DNA of 64,000 bases, taken from the NCBI RefSeq assembly GCF_900115955.1, contig NZ_FOYL01000001.1, positions 1,054,001-1,118,000 of the forward strand, given 5' to 3'. This DNA comes from Lentzea waywayandensis. Its GTDB lineage: Bacteria; Actinomycetota; Actinomycetes; Mycobacteriales; Pseudonocardiaceae. The translations under genes and the position numbers were made by a program. Below the pieces are notes generated by a model. That model was not told the origin of the DNA, did not search any database, and saw only the letters and a program-made list of their open reading frames with translations. Shown in pieces: positions 27,089 to 35,407 of this stretch (positions are counted from its first letter, which is position 1; each line of letters begins with the position of its first letter).

Positions 27089-28477
27089 CTACGAGTAGCG
27101 GGCGCGGGTGGCCTGGCGCAGCTCGCGCCAGGCGCCGGCCACGTTGCCGGGATCTCCCCCGAACGCCCCGGCGCGCAGCAGTGCCGACTCGGCGTCCAGC
27201 CGTGCGGCGTTGCGCTGGTAGATGACCGAGTCGTCGTGGTCGAGCCGCACAGCGAACTCACCCAGCGACGAGAAGGGCGCGTCGTGCAGTTCCAGCAGGC
27301 TGCGCAGGAACTCGTAGTCGGCGAACGCCCAGTCGAACGAGGCTCCGTCCACGACGTTGAAGAACACGCGGCTGAGCACCTGCCTCAGTTGCACACTCAG
27401 CGCCTGATGAGGAGGCGCGCCGCCCCACGCGGGAAGCGCTGCCGCGAGTCGCGGGTCGACCACGTTGCGCAGCGCCAGTTCCCGCAGCACCGGCGTCGAC
27501 CGGCCGTCGGCGGAGGTGGCCGAGGTCCGGCACAGCAGGCGGTGCAGGAGCTCCTCCCGTCCCGCGGCGACGGCGGCCACGCCGATCACGCAGGTCAGCA
27601 GCAACGCCGGGTACGACGAGGCGTTGACCCACACGTCCTGCGCGCCGCGGCGCTGTGGCCCTGGGCGCAGGAAGCGTTCGACCAGGGCGGTCCACAGCTC
27701 GTCGTGCCGCCGGTCGCCGGACCGCACGCCGATGGCGACCAGTCTCAGCAGCGGCGCCATGTCGTGCTCGTAGGCGGTGAGCCGCTTTTCCAGCGCCGCG
27801 GGAAGCTCGCTGTCGTCCAGGTGGCCGGAGGTGGGGTAACGCGACTCCGTCAGCAGTTCGAGCGCCGCGGCTGCCGTCGCCTGGACGCGCTCGTGCACGG
27901 ACAGTCCCAGCGGCTCGGACAAGGCCTGGCGGAACTCGGTGATCGGGCTGCGCAGTTCGCCCTCGGCCGGGCGGTCGGGGCGCGGGGCGGACGGGGCGGG
28001 CCTGGGCGTGACGAGTTCCGGCACCAGCTCGACCAGTTCGTCGACCAGGCGCGGGAGGTCCAGGTCGTCGCTGCGGTGGTGGATGCGCAGGTACTGGCAG
28101 CGGGCGACGCGCTTCAACGCGTCGGGCAGGTCGGCCTCGCGCAACGGGTCGATGCCGTCCATCAGCACCGGGATGACGCGCAGGCCGCAGTCGAAGGCCT
28201 CGAGGATCTCCCGGCGCACCCAGTCGTCGGGCTTGTCGAGGCGGTGGACGCCCTCGCGGTCGACGGCGTTCACCCAGCGGGGGCCGATGAGGGCCAGGAG
28301 GACCTCGCACCGGCGCAGGCCGCTCAGGATCTCGCGGGAGAAGTCCTCGCCGAGGCGGATCGACTGGCTCGCGTAGAAGACCTGGTCAGCTCCGAAGCGC
28401 GCGCTCAACTCCCGCTTGACCAGGGCAGCCGCCCATTCACCGTCGCCGGTGCGGTAGTTGACGAACACGCCAGGCAT
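27089..28477 (-). CDS. TIR-domain protein with helical C-terminal extension
   Basis: A 462-aa protein. Residues 1-150 are a TIR domain: VFVNYRTGDGEWAAALVKREL, VFYASQSIRLGEDFSREI, CEVLLALIGPRW, and the helix WVRRE90ILEAFD followed by VIPVLMDG. Glu90 is where TIR NADases carry the catalytic glutamate, so NAD cleavage is possible. Residues from about 190 are all-helical with no repeat that I recognise, perhaps a sensor. I chose ATG 28477 (GAGAGGGTTAGGG upstream); the frame stays open for 18 more codons. The stop of a membrane coiled-coil gene lies 37 bp upstream, so the three genes at 27089-30019 form one operon. An abortive-infection type immune role is a plausible inference, not shown. Confidence 0.82.
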   Translation of the reverse strand: MPGVFVNYRTGDGEWAAALVKRELSARFGADQVFYASQSIRLGEDFSREILSGLRRCEVLLALIGPRWVNAVDREGVHRLDKPDDWVRREILEAFDCGLRVIPVLMDGIDPLREADLPDALKRVARCQYLRIHHRSDDLDLPRLVDELVELVPELVTPRPAPSAPRPDRPAEGELRSPITEFRQALSEPLGLSVHERVQATAAAALELLTESRYPTSGHLDDSELPAALEKRLTAYEHDMAPLLRLVAIGVRSGDRRHDELWTALVERFLRPGPQRRGAQDVWVNASSYPALLLTCVIGVAAVAAGREELLHRLLCRTSATSADGRSTPVLRELALRNVVDPRLAAALPAWGGAPPHQALSVQLRQVLSRVFFNVVDGASFDWAFADYEFLRSLLELHDAPFSSLGEFAVRLDHDDSVIYQRNAARLDAESALLRAGAFGGDPGNVAGAWRELRQATRARYS

Positions 28478-28514
28478 CGCCCTAACCCTCTCACGTGAGG
28501 CTGTGGCGAGGAGA

Positions 28515-29510
28515 TTACTGACCGCCTCCAAAGCGATTTGCCACCCGGCGCTCTTCGCGGGCCTGTTCGACGCGTTCCTCCAGTGCCTCGAACCACTCGC
28601 GGCCCTGCCGGCCGCAGTTGTCGCGGATCTCGTGTTTGAGGTCGGAGGTGTTGGCGTTCAGGGTGCGGACCATGTCCAGTCCCTGGTCGACCTGCGTCCG
28701 GAGCTCGCTCTGCGACCTCTGCAGATGTGCCGCAGCCGCGCGCATCTCGGCGCGGGCCCGCTTGCTCACCACCAGCTGTAGCGGTGCGACTCGGGCGTGG
28801 CGGACGACGAACGCCATTGTGCGCAGTGAGGTCTGCGCGGATCCGTAGGCCAGGTGTGCGGTGTCGGCGCACTGGTACGACTCGCGGTGGAAGACGCGCA
28901 GGGAGTGGAACTCGACGTCGGGGCGCGCGGGGTTCCTGGCCTGGAGCTTCACCAGGCGGGCCTGCACCTGCTCGGCCTGGCGGCGCACTCGGGCGTTCTC
29001 GGCACGGACGCGTTTCAGCGTGCGGTCGGCCTCGGCGGCCGCGGCGCGCACTTCCTCGACGGTGACCCTGCGGGGGCGGCGGTCCCACCACGCCATCGCG
29101 CCGAGCACGACGACACCGGTCAGCGCCGCGCCGACGAAGAGCGACATGCCGTCGTCGATGACGTGGTCACCGGGGACGGAGGGCTTCTTCCCCAGGAAGA
29201 CGAAGGCGTTCATGGCGGCCAGCAGCACGACGCCGCGCAGGAGGAAGCCCGGCCAGCGCTTCGGAATCGGTGAGCGGCGCAGCCGGCCGTTCCTGTTCAG
29301 CGCGAACCGGGCCAGCAGCACGCCCAGCGGCAGCGACACGGCCGCGCCCCACAGCCACTCCCGCAGGTAGACCGCGTGTTCAGGGATGTCGTCGACGATG
29401 ATGCGCGCCGCGATCGCCGGTGACACCAGCACCATCGCCAGTGGCAGCCCGAAGAACAGGGCGAGGAACGCGAGCGCGCAGCCGCCGCAGCCGCTCCGGT
29501 TGCGGCTCAC
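28515..29510 (-). CDS. Unrecognised membrane protein with coiled-coil cytoplasmic domain (TIR operon)
   Basis: A 331-aa protein I cannot assign. A Cys/Gly-rich start (CGGC) is followed by four membrane segments: ALAFLALFFGLPLAMVLV, WGAAVSLPLGVLLARF, LLRGVVLLAAMNAFVFL and LFVGAALTGVVVLGAM. Then comes a long charged helical part from about residue 150 (VEEVRAAAAEADRTLKRVRAENARVRRQAEQ), typical coiled coil, and again helical sequence to the C-terminus. GTG 29510 overlaps the upstream stop (GTGA). The position next to a TIR gene suggests a membrane partner, either anchor or pore. Confidence 0.75.
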   Translation of the reverse strand: MSRNRSGCGGCALAFLALFFGLPLAMVLVSPAIAARIIVDDIPEHAVYLREWLWGAAVSLPLGVLLARFALNRNGRLRRSPIPKRWPGFLLRGVVLLAAMNAFVFLGKKPSVPGDHVIDDGMSLFVGAALTGVVVLGAMAWWDRRPRRVTVEEVRAAAAEADRTLKRVRAENARVRRQAEQVQARLVKLQARNPARPDVEFHSLRVFHRESYQCADTAHLAYGSAQTSLRTMAFVVRHARVAPLQLVVSKRARAEMRAAAAHLQRSQSELRTQVDQGLDMVRTLNANTSDLKHEIRDNCGRQGREWFEALEERVEQAREERRVANRFGGGQ

Positions 29511-30019
29511 CGGCGGCGGCGGCCGGGCTTGCGGCCCGCGGGTGCGAGAGCGGCCGCGCCGGAACCGTTGAGCACCTTGTCGATGACGTTCGCGACGCCG
29601 CCGGTGAGGTCGGAGTGATGCTGGACGAGCATCGTGGTGAAGTGCGAGGTCAGGTCGATGTAGGCACGGCGTTCGTCCAGCGCCAGCCCCGGTTTCACGG
29701 TCTCGCGCTGCATGTTGACCATGCACTCCCGCAGTGCCACCGCACTGCGGTCCGCCCTGCCCAGGTGCTTCTGCATCTGGCGCAGCGTGGTGGAGGACTC
29801 GCGGCGGCGCTGGTCCAGCAACGCCAGCGTGATCTCCTTGTCGTGCGCGGACTTCGACTCACCGACCCGGCGCATCTCGGTGTTCAGCGCGTACGACTCG
29901 GCGACGCACCGCCCGGCGGGCCCGAGCGGGCTCAGCGAGTCGGCGATGCGTGCCACCGTCTCGCTGAACCTGACGTCGTTTCCCTCGACCGTGACCAAAC
30001 CCATGGCAGGTTCATCCAC
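29507..30019 (-). CDS. Unrecognised helical protein (first gene of TIR operon)
   Basis: A 170-aa mostly helical, charged protein with no family I recognise. Segments such as ESKSAHDKEITLALLDQRRRESSTTLRQM suggest a helical bundle or coiled coil. The C-terminus is Lys/Arg-rich. The start is GTG 30019 or ATG 30004 (MGLVTVEG); neither has a strong ribosome site. It lies 37 bp downstream of the alcohol dehydrogenase on the same strand and overlaps the membrane coiled-coil gene by 4 bp. TGTAACGCT near 30030 on the minus strand could be its own -10 box. Confidence 0.72.
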   Translation of the reverse strand: MDEPAMGLVTVEGNDVRFSETVARIADSLSPLGPAGRCVAESYALNTEMRRVGESKSAHDKEITLALLDQRRRESSTTLRQMQKHLGRADRSAVALRECMVNMQRETVKPGLALDERRAYIDLTSHFTTMLVQHHSDLTGGVANVIDKVLNGSGAAALAPAGRKPGRRRR

Positions 30020-30056
30020 CCCGCCGGGCAGAGCGTTACAGCCCGAACGAACCGTC

Positions 30057-31082
30057 TCAGGGCGTCAGGATCGCCCGGCCGCGCACCCGTCCGTTGTCCA
30101 GGTCGTCGATCGCGTCCTGGAACCGGTCGAGCGGGTACTTCTGCGTGTGCAGCGTGACCTTTCCCTGTGCTGCCAGCACCATCAGCTCGCACAGGTCGTT
30201 GTAGGAGCCGACCAGGTTGCCGATCAGGTTGATCTCGGTGGAGATGATGTCGATCGTGGGGACGTCGATGTTCTCGCCGTAGCCCACGACGTGGTAGTCG
30301 CCCGCACGGCGCAGCATCGCGATGCCGTCGCGCGTCGCGCCGCCCTCGCCCACGAAGTCGATCACGGTCTCGGCGCCGTCGCCGCCGGTGAGGTCCAGCA
30401 CCGCCGCGACGTGGGAGCCGTCCGCGACGACGCCGTGATCGGCGCCGATCGTCTCGGCTAGCTTCACCGCGTCCGGGTTGCGGTCCACGACGACGATCTC
30501 GGCCGCTGTCAGCGCTTTGAGCACCTGCACGCCGATGTGCCCGAGGCCGCCCGCGCCGATCACCACGCACCGGTCCCCCGGCCGCAGCCTGCGCGCCGCC
30601 TTGGCCGCCGCGTGGTACGCCGTGAGGCCCGCGTCGGCGAGCGCGGCCACGTCGGAGGGTTCCAGGGCGTCGTCGATCTTCACGACGCTGCGCGCCGAGG
30701 TCTTCAGGTACTCGGCGTAGCCGCCGGCGGTGTCGATGCCGGGGAACCGCGAGGCGGCGCAGTGCACGTCGTCGCCGCTGCGGCAGGCCCGGCACAGGCC
30801 GCACGTGATCAGCGGGTGCACGATCACCTTGTCGCCCTCCGCGACGTTCGTGACGGCCGCGCCGACCGCGTGCACCCAGCCCGCGTTCTCGTGGCCGATC
30901 GTGTACGGCAGCGTCACGCCGGACTTCTCCGCCCACTGCCCTTCGAGGATGTGCAGGTCCGTGCGGCACACGCCCGCGCCACCGATGCGCACGACGACGT
31001 CGAACGGGCCGGTCACCGTCGGTTCGCTGACCTCGGTGAGCTCCAACGGCCTGTGGTAGCCGACTACCTGGACGGCCTTCAT
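30057..31082 (-). CDS. NAD(P)-dependent zinc alcohol dehydrogenase
   Basis: A 341-aa medium-chain dehydrogenase. The catalytic zinc Cys is in GVCRTDLHILEGQ with the His in IGHENAG. The structural zinc lobe has four cysteines (CGLCRACRSGDDVHC). The Rossmann motif is GAGGLGHIG with the ribose-binding acid in VVVDRNPDA. It belongs with the alcohol dehydrogenases that close propane/acetone-type binuclear monooxygenase operons, where it oxidises 2-propanol or related alcohols. Its ATG overlaps the DUF59 stop and DUF59 overlaps the amidohydrolase, as in those operons, but no monooxygenase genes are present in this window. Confidence 0.9.
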   Translation of the reverse strand: MKAVQVVGYHRPLELTEVSEPTVTGPFDVVVRIGGAGVCRTDLHILEGQWAEKSGVTLPYTIGHENAGWVHAVGAAVTNVAEGDKVIVHPLITCGLCRACRSGDDVHCAASRFPGIDTAGGYAEYLKTSARSVVKIDDALEPSDVAALADAGLTAYHAAAKAARRLRPGDRCVVIGAGGLGHIGVQVLKALTAAEIVVVDRNPDAVKLAETIGADHGVVADGSHVAAVLDLTGGDGAETVIDFVGEGGATRDGIAMLRRAGDYHVVGYGENIDVPTIDIISTEINLIGNLVGSYNDLCELMVLAAQGKVTLHTQKYPLDRFQDAIDDLDNGRVRGRAILTP

Positions 31083-31732
31083 GCCGTTCCCTCCATTGCG
31101 TAACGGGTGCGGAGCAGGCCACGGCAGAAGTGCGCGTTGCCCTCGATGGAAATACCGACCGACCTCGCGAACCGCAGCCGCAACGGCAGTTCGCCCGGCG
31201 GCAGCGGAACTCCGTTGTCACCGACGAGCACCAGCGCGTCCGGGCCGGTGTCGAAACCGAGGGCGGATCGTCTGCGCCGCAACGCCTCGGTGGCTTTCGA
31301 GTCAGGAAGATCCTTGAGCGTCAGCGACCTCAGGCGGTCCGGCGGCACGTCGCGCACGGCTCGTTCCATCGCCGCCGCGTGAGCCTTGCGCTGGAACGTC
31401 AGCCGCAGCTCGGCCAGGTCCCGTGACGCCTCATCGCCGTACGTGCCAACGAATCCGGAGTCGGCGGCGATACCGCGGTTGATCACGTCCGAGTCGTGGT
31501 GGTCGTCCAGCACCACGACCACGTGCGGTGCCAGCCCGCGCAACACGTCCTTCGCGTCCGATGCCATGAGATACGCGAAGTTCGGTGAGCAGAACGCCGT
31601 CGGCAGTCGCAAGTGGACGGTCAGCACCTCTCCTTCCGCCGCAACGGATCGCACGAACCCGAGCGTGGTGATCGGCTCGTCCAGTTCGGGATCCATCACC
31701 TCGTCCAGCGCCTTCCAGGCCGCGTCGATCAT
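31079..31732 (-). CDS. DUF59/MIP18-type iron-sulphur assembly-like protein
   Basis: A 217-aa protein whose first about 90 residues form a DUF59 (metal-sulphur cluster biosynthesis) domain: ALDEVMDPELDEPITTLGFV, then LRLPTAFCSPNFAYLM with a conserved Cys as in the SufT/PaaD-like group. The remainder is charged and specific to the monooxygenase-associated version of the protein. I chose ATG 31732, which overlaps the amidohydrolase stop (ATGA). In propane and related monooxygenase loci this gene sits next to the amidohydrolase and is thought to help metal-site maturation. Confidence 0.83.
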   Translation of the reverse strand: MIDAAWKALDEVMDPELDEPITTLGFVRSVAAEGEVLTVHLRLPTAFCSPNFAYLMASDAKDVLRGLAPHVVVVLDDHHDSDVINRGIAADSGFVGTYGDEASRDLAELRLTFQRKAHAAAMERAVRDVPPDRLRSLTLKDLPDSKATEALRRRRSALGFDTGPDALVLVGDNGVPLPPGELPLRLRFARSVGISIEGNAHFCRGLLRTRYAMEGTA

Positions 31733-32742
31733 GCGACCGACACCGCCTCCTGCTGGACGGGCGCAATGTCGAGGCCGGCGGGCACGGGGATGTCGTACAT
31801 GCGTGCAGCGTTCAAGCCGAGGATCTTCTTCTTCTGCGCCAAGGTGAGCGGCGCGTACTCGGTCATGTCGGCGGGGATCTGGAAGTCGACGAACCGCTCG
31901 ATCAGCCAGCGCGGCGTCCACAGCGCGTAGTCGCTGGAGAACTGGATCCTGTCCTCGTTGAGCCAGTACAGCAGCTCGCCGATGATCTGCGCGAAGTAGC
32001 GCGGCCGGGTGTGGATGAACGGCATCGCGACCGCGAGACCCGCGTGCACGTTCGGTTCCTGCGTGGCGATCCAGCAGAAGTCCTCCAGGCGCGGCAGGCC
32101 GCAGTGCTCGATCACGAAGTTCAGCTCGGGGAAGTCCGTTGCCGCGTGATCGACGTCCGCCACGTCGAACGCGTCGCGGTCGAGCGGCCGGATCGTCGGC
32201 CCCTTGTGGATGTGGATGTTGCGGATGCCCAGCTCCTGCGCGGTCTCCAGGTACCGGTAGTTCCACGGGTCGTCCAGGCGCCAGCCGCGCGAGTCGCCGT
32301 ACCACTCGGCGGTGTAGAGCTTCACGCCCTTGAGCCCGAACCGTTCCGCGTCGCGCTTGAGCTCGTCGAGGCCCTGCTGCTCGCGGCGCGGGTCCCAGCA
32401 GTGGTTGTAGGTGAGCTTGTCCGGGTGCTTGGAGGTGAGCGCGAACGCTTCCTCGGTCTGCCCGAAACCGTTGTGGTAGAAGGCACCCAGGTGCGCGGGC
32501 TGGAAGATCGCGTGGTCCACGTACCCGTCGTCGAACAGGTCCTTCATCAGGCGTTCGCCGCCCTGGTACAGGTACTCCTCGTACGACCAGACCTCCTCCT
32601 CTGGTGAGAGGTTGCGGTGGTAGTCGTAGAAGCAGTCGATGAACTGCTTGCCGTGGATGTTGCGCTGGTTCTCCGGGCGGGCGTCCCAGAGAGCGATGTG
32701 CGCGTCGACGATGAAGTACTGCTCGCCGTCCTTCGAGTACAT
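31729..32742 (-). CDS. Amidohydrolase-2 family protein of monooxygenase loci
   Basis: A 337-aa TIM-barrel metal hydrolase of amidohydrolase family 2. The metal-site starts are visible as IVDAHIALWD near the N-terminus, NIHIHKGPT in the middle, VIEHCGLPR and FSSDYALWTPR near the end. Its N-terminus (MYSKDGEQYFIVDAHIALWD) matches what I recall of the amidohydrolase in actinobacterial propane monooxygenase (prm/mim) operons. It is the first gene of the minus-strand operon and lies opposite the activator, with a perfect palindrome between them. Confidence 0.85.
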   Translation of the reverse strand: MYSKDGEQYFIVDAHIALWDARPENQRNIHGKQFIDCFYDYHRNLSPEEEVWSYEEYLYQGGERLMKDLFDDGYVDHAIFQPAHLGAFYHNGFGQTEEAFALTSKHPDKLTYNHCWDPRREQQGLDELKRDAERFGLKGVKLYTAEWYGDSRGWRLDDPWNYRYLETAQELGIRNIHIHKGPTIRPLDRDAFDVADVDHAATDFPELNFVIEHCGLPRLEDFCWIATQEPNVHAGLAVAMPFIHTRPRYFAQIIGELLYWLNEDRIQFSSDYALWTPRWLIERFVDFQIPADMTEYAPLTLAQKKKILGLNAARMYDIPVPAGLDIAPVQQEAVSVA

Positions 32743-32801
32743 GGATGCCTCCAGTGGTTGCGACCGACCGTAGGAAGATCGGCGCAGCTCAGGGACCCAC
32801 C

Positions 32802-32824
32802 CGGTGTCTCACTTTGAGACAGCG
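32802..32824. promoter_or_regulatory. Palindromic operator between amidohydrolase and activator genes
   Basis: A perfect palindrome TGTCTCA-CTT-TGAGACA at 32805-32821, extended outward by CCG/CGG after one mismatched pair. It lies 63 bp upstream of the amidohydrolase start and 67 bp before the activator start. Size and position fit the binding site of a Fis-type dimeric activator such as the AcoR/MimR-like protein encoded here. It also shows that the activator does not start at the GTG at 32804. Confidence 0.72.
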
Positions 32825-32887
32825 GCATCTACGCCGGACGAAGCCGCGAGTCGTACATTGGGTGGAACGCGCGACGAGGAGGTCGAC

Positions 32888-34288
32888 GTGGACGACCGGC
32901 AGCTGGCCGCGATCCCGCAGCGCCTGCGGGCGTCGTGGCTGCGCAGCGAGCGGTACGGCGTACCCGAGGACGAGGTCCGGCCGGTCTTCACCGGCACGGT
33001 CGACACCACTTCGCTGTTCTACGAGTGCGGCCACGAGGTGCTGCGCGGCCTGCACGCCACGTTGTCCAACGAGCCCATCAGCCTGATGATCACCGACAGC
33101 GAGGGCCTGGTGCTGACCAGGCTGTGCACGGACCCGGCGATCGTCCGCTCGCTCGACCGCGTCTCGCTGGCCCCCGGCTTCTACTTCGCCGAGAACAACG
33201 CCGGCACGAACGGCCTGGGCCTCGCGCTCGCCGACCGCACCGCGACCCTCGTCCGCGCCGCCGAGCACTACTGCACGGGCCTGCGCGGCTACACGTGCGC
33301 TGCCGTGCCGGTGCTCGACCCGGTGTCCGGCGCGCTGGCGGGCAGTGTGAACCTCACGACCTGGTCCGACCAGTCGTCCGACCTGCTGCTGGCACTCGCC
33401 CAGGCCGCGGCGGGCAACACGGCGGCGTTGATGCTGGCCCGTGCCTCAGGCCGCAGGGCCCGTCCCGCCCCGCGCGGCGAGGTGTTCCGCGTCTACGCCG
33501 GCCGCGTGCGGCCACCACGGCTGTCCGCGGCCTGGACGTCCGCGGTGGCCACGGCGGTCGAGGCCATGCTGGACGACCGCGTCGTGGCCGTCGTCGGCGA
33601 ACCGGGCGCGGGCAAGACGGCGCTCGCCACCCTCGCCCGCCGCACGGTCCGCCCCCGCGAACGCCTGCTCAACGCGCGCCCGCCGGCACCGGACGACGTC
33701 GACTCGTGGTTGCGCCTGTGGACCCCGGAACTCGGCAAGGCCGACACCTGCGTCGTCGTCTCGGACGTCGACGCACTGCCCGCGTGGGCCGCGTCCTCGT
33801 TGGCACCGCTGCTGACCGGCTTCGCCCTGACCGCGACCGCCGCGTTGCCGGACGCGTTGGCGCCGTTGGTGGACGTCGTGGTGGAGGCGCCGGCGCTGCG
33901 GTTCCGCCCGGACGACGTCCTCCCGCTGGCCCACTACTTCGCGCACCGCGACCGGGGCCGCGAGGTCACGTTCACCTCGGCCGCCGTGCGCGCGTTGCTG
34001 TCGTACGAGTGGCCGGAGAACACCAGGCAGCTGCGCCAGGTCGTGCGCGTCGCCGCCGCCCGTTCGGACGTGATCGACGTGCAGCACCTGCCCGCCGAGG
34101 TGTTCACCAGCGTCGGCCACCGGCTGAGCAGGCTCCAGGTCCTGGAACGCGACGAGATCGTGCGCTGCCTGACCGCGCCGGGCGCGACGATCGCGCAGGC
34201 GTCCGCCGAGCTCGGCATCGGGCGGGCGACGATCTACCGCAAGATGGCGCAGTACGGCATCAAGGCCGATCAGCTGCGGGGCTGGTGA
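32888..34288 (+). CDS. AcoR/MimR-like GAF-AAA-Fis transcriptional activator
   Basis: A 466-aa regulator. The N-terminal third is a GAF sensor domain (LRASWLRSERYGV at its start, LMITDSEGLVLTR, GTNGLGLAL, RGYTCAAVPVLD). The middle is a reduced AAA module with Walker A GEPGAGKT and Walker-B-like CVVVSDVDA. The C-terminus has a WPENTRQLRQVV segment and a Fis helix-turn-helix (AQASAELGIGRATIYRKM). The GAFTGA loop that contacts sigma-54 is absent, as in actinobacterial relatives that work with other sigma factors. I chose GTG 32888 (GAGGAGG at 32876-32882); the longer frame from 32804 would run through the operator. It should activate the divergent amidohydrolase operon. The 3' end overlaps the convergent hydrolase by 29 bp. 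Confidence 0.88.
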   Translation: MDDRQLAAIPQRLRASWLRSERYGVPEDEVRPVFTGTVDTTSLFYECGHEVLRGLHATLSNEPISLMITDSEGLVLTRLCTDPAIVRSLDRVSLAPGFYFAENNAGTNGLGLALADRTATLVRAAEHYCTGLRGYTCAAVPVLDPVSGALAGSVNLTTWSDQSSDLLLALAQAAAGNTAALMLARASGRRARPAPRGEVFRVYAGRVRPPRLSAAWTSAVATAVEAMLDDRVVAVVGEPGAGKTALATLARRTVRPRERLLNARPPAPDDVDSWLRLWTPELGKADTCVVVSDVDALPAWAASSLAPLLTGFALTATAALPDALAPLVDVVVEAPALRFRPDDVLPLAHYFAHRDRGREVTFTSAAVRALLSYEWPENTRQLRQVVRVAAARSDVIDVQHLPAEVFTSVGHRLSRLQVLERDEIVRCLTAPGATIAQASAELGIGRATIYRKMAQYGIKADQLRGW

Positions 34289-35354
34289 CGGCGTTCGCGA
34301 TCCGCAGCGTCATCAGCTGCTGTGAGCTGTCGCGGACCGTCGGCGTGAACGAGTACGCGATGCGCCGCTGCCCGTCCCGCGTCGAGAACATGCCCGCGTT
34401 GAAGCCGTACCACTCCCCCGTCTTGCCCCACACCTCGACGCCGTTGATCGTGAAGGTCTGCAAGCCTGTCGCGTACGAGGCGGGCGAACCGTCCACCATG
34501 GACACCTTGGGCACGGTGAACATCTTCTCCAGCAGGTCTTTCCGGACAAGCCTGCCGTAGAACAAGGCGGCGATGAACCTGGTGAGGTCACCGGTCGTCG
34601 AGACCATGTCGCCCTCGCCGTGGGCCCTGGAGGAGTTGTAGTCGCTCACGTCGACCAGCCCCTGACCCGGCACGTTCAGATAACCGTGCACGTGCGAGCC
34701 GCGGATCTTCGTCTCGTTGCGGCCCGGCACGTAGGTCCTGGTGAGCCCGAGCGGCCGGGCGATGCGCTTGTCCACTTCCTGCGCCAGATCGTGGCCGGTG
34801 ACCTTCTCGATGATCATCGTGGCGAGCAGGTAGTTGATGCCCCGGTACTCCTGCTTGGTACCGGCCTCGAACTTCGGTTCGGTCGCGGGGACCAACGCCC
34901 TGAGCTGTTCGGGGGTCCACTGGTCGTAGCGGTGCGCGAGGACCTTCTCCGGCGTGCTCAGGTCGGGGTAGCCGACCTCGTTCGGGATTCCGCTGGTGTG
35001 GTTGAGGAGTTGCCCGACCGTCACCGCGTCGATGGTCTCCGGCAGGTCGGGGAGGTAGTGCCGGACCTTCGTGTCCAGGCCGAGCCTGCGTTCCGCCACC
35101 AGTTGCAACGCGACCGTCGCCACGAACACCTTGGTGACGCTGCCGATCCGGAACCGGTCGTCCGGCCGCACCGGGCGTCCTTGCTCCGCGACACCTTCCG
35201 CGCCGTACCAACGGCCCGCCGGGCCCGCCACCCGCAGTTGTGCCGCCGTCACCACCGGGTGCTCCAGGTCGGCGATGGCCGCGTGCAGCAGTTCTGGCTG
35301 CAGCGGCGGCAGAGGAGTCACCGCGACCAAGGCGGCGATCAGGAGTGATTTCAT
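34260..35354 (-). CDS. Secreted serine hydrolase (class C beta-lactamase/D,D-carboxypeptidase family)
   Basis: A 364-aa protein with a signal peptide (about 1-18). The nucleophile motif is S72-V-T-K75 and the third motif appears as K-T-G in VWGKTGEWYG. The second motif, normally Y-x-N, reads Y-R-G-I-N-Y, so the Asn is displaced or lost. The sequence LLNHTSGIP is typical of the family. It acts outside the cytoplasm on peptide or ester substrates; cell-wall peptides are likely. ATG 35354 is chosen because it starts a clean signal peptide, yet it lies inside a 30-bp palindrome and has only GGTG as a weak ribosome site. The frame is open up to 35429 without a better start. Confidence 0.87.
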   Translation of the reverse strand: MKSLLIAALVAVTPLPPLQPELLHAAIADLEHPVVTAAQLRVAGPAGRWYGAEGVAEQGRPVRPDDRFRIGSVTKVFVATVALQLVAERRLGLDTKVRHYLPDLPETIDAVTVGQLLNHTSGIPNEVGYPDLSTPEKVLAHRYDQWTPEQLRALVPATEPKFEAGTKQEYRGINYLLATMIIEKVTGHDLAQEVDKRIARPLGLTRTYVPGRNETKIRGSHVHGYLNVPGQGLVDVSDYNSSRAHGEGDMVSTTGDLTRFIAALFYGRLVRKDLLEKMFTVPKVSMVDGSPASYATGLQTFTINGVEVWGKTGEWYGFNAGMFSTRDGQRRIAYSFTPTVRDSSQQLMTLRIANAVTSPAADRP

Positions 35355-35381
35355 GATCACCACGGTGCCGTGGTGATCATG
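35352..35381. promoter_or_regulatory. 30-bp palindrome covering the serine hydrolase start codon
   Basis: Two perfect 14-bp arms, CATGATCACCACGG at 35352-35365 and its reverse complement at 35368-35381, are separated by only TG. The ATG start codon of the hydrolase (35354-35352) forms the edge of one arm. As DNA it could bind a dimeric repressor; as RNA it would sequester the start codon. With a 2-bp centre a DNA operator is more likely than a stable hairpin. Confidence 0.7.
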
Positions 35382-35407
35382 TCGCGGAAATGGTGCCGGC
35401 CCCCGCG

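Noticed and set aside
32804-32887. GTG 32804 as the start of the AcoR/MimR-like activator
   Set aside because: It would put the perfect operator palindrome inside the coding region and has no ribosome site; GTG 32888 has GAGGAGG at the right distance.
32888-34288. Sigma-54 dependence of the activator
   Set aside because: The AAA part is reduced and has no GAFTGA loop, so contact with sigma-54 is not expected.
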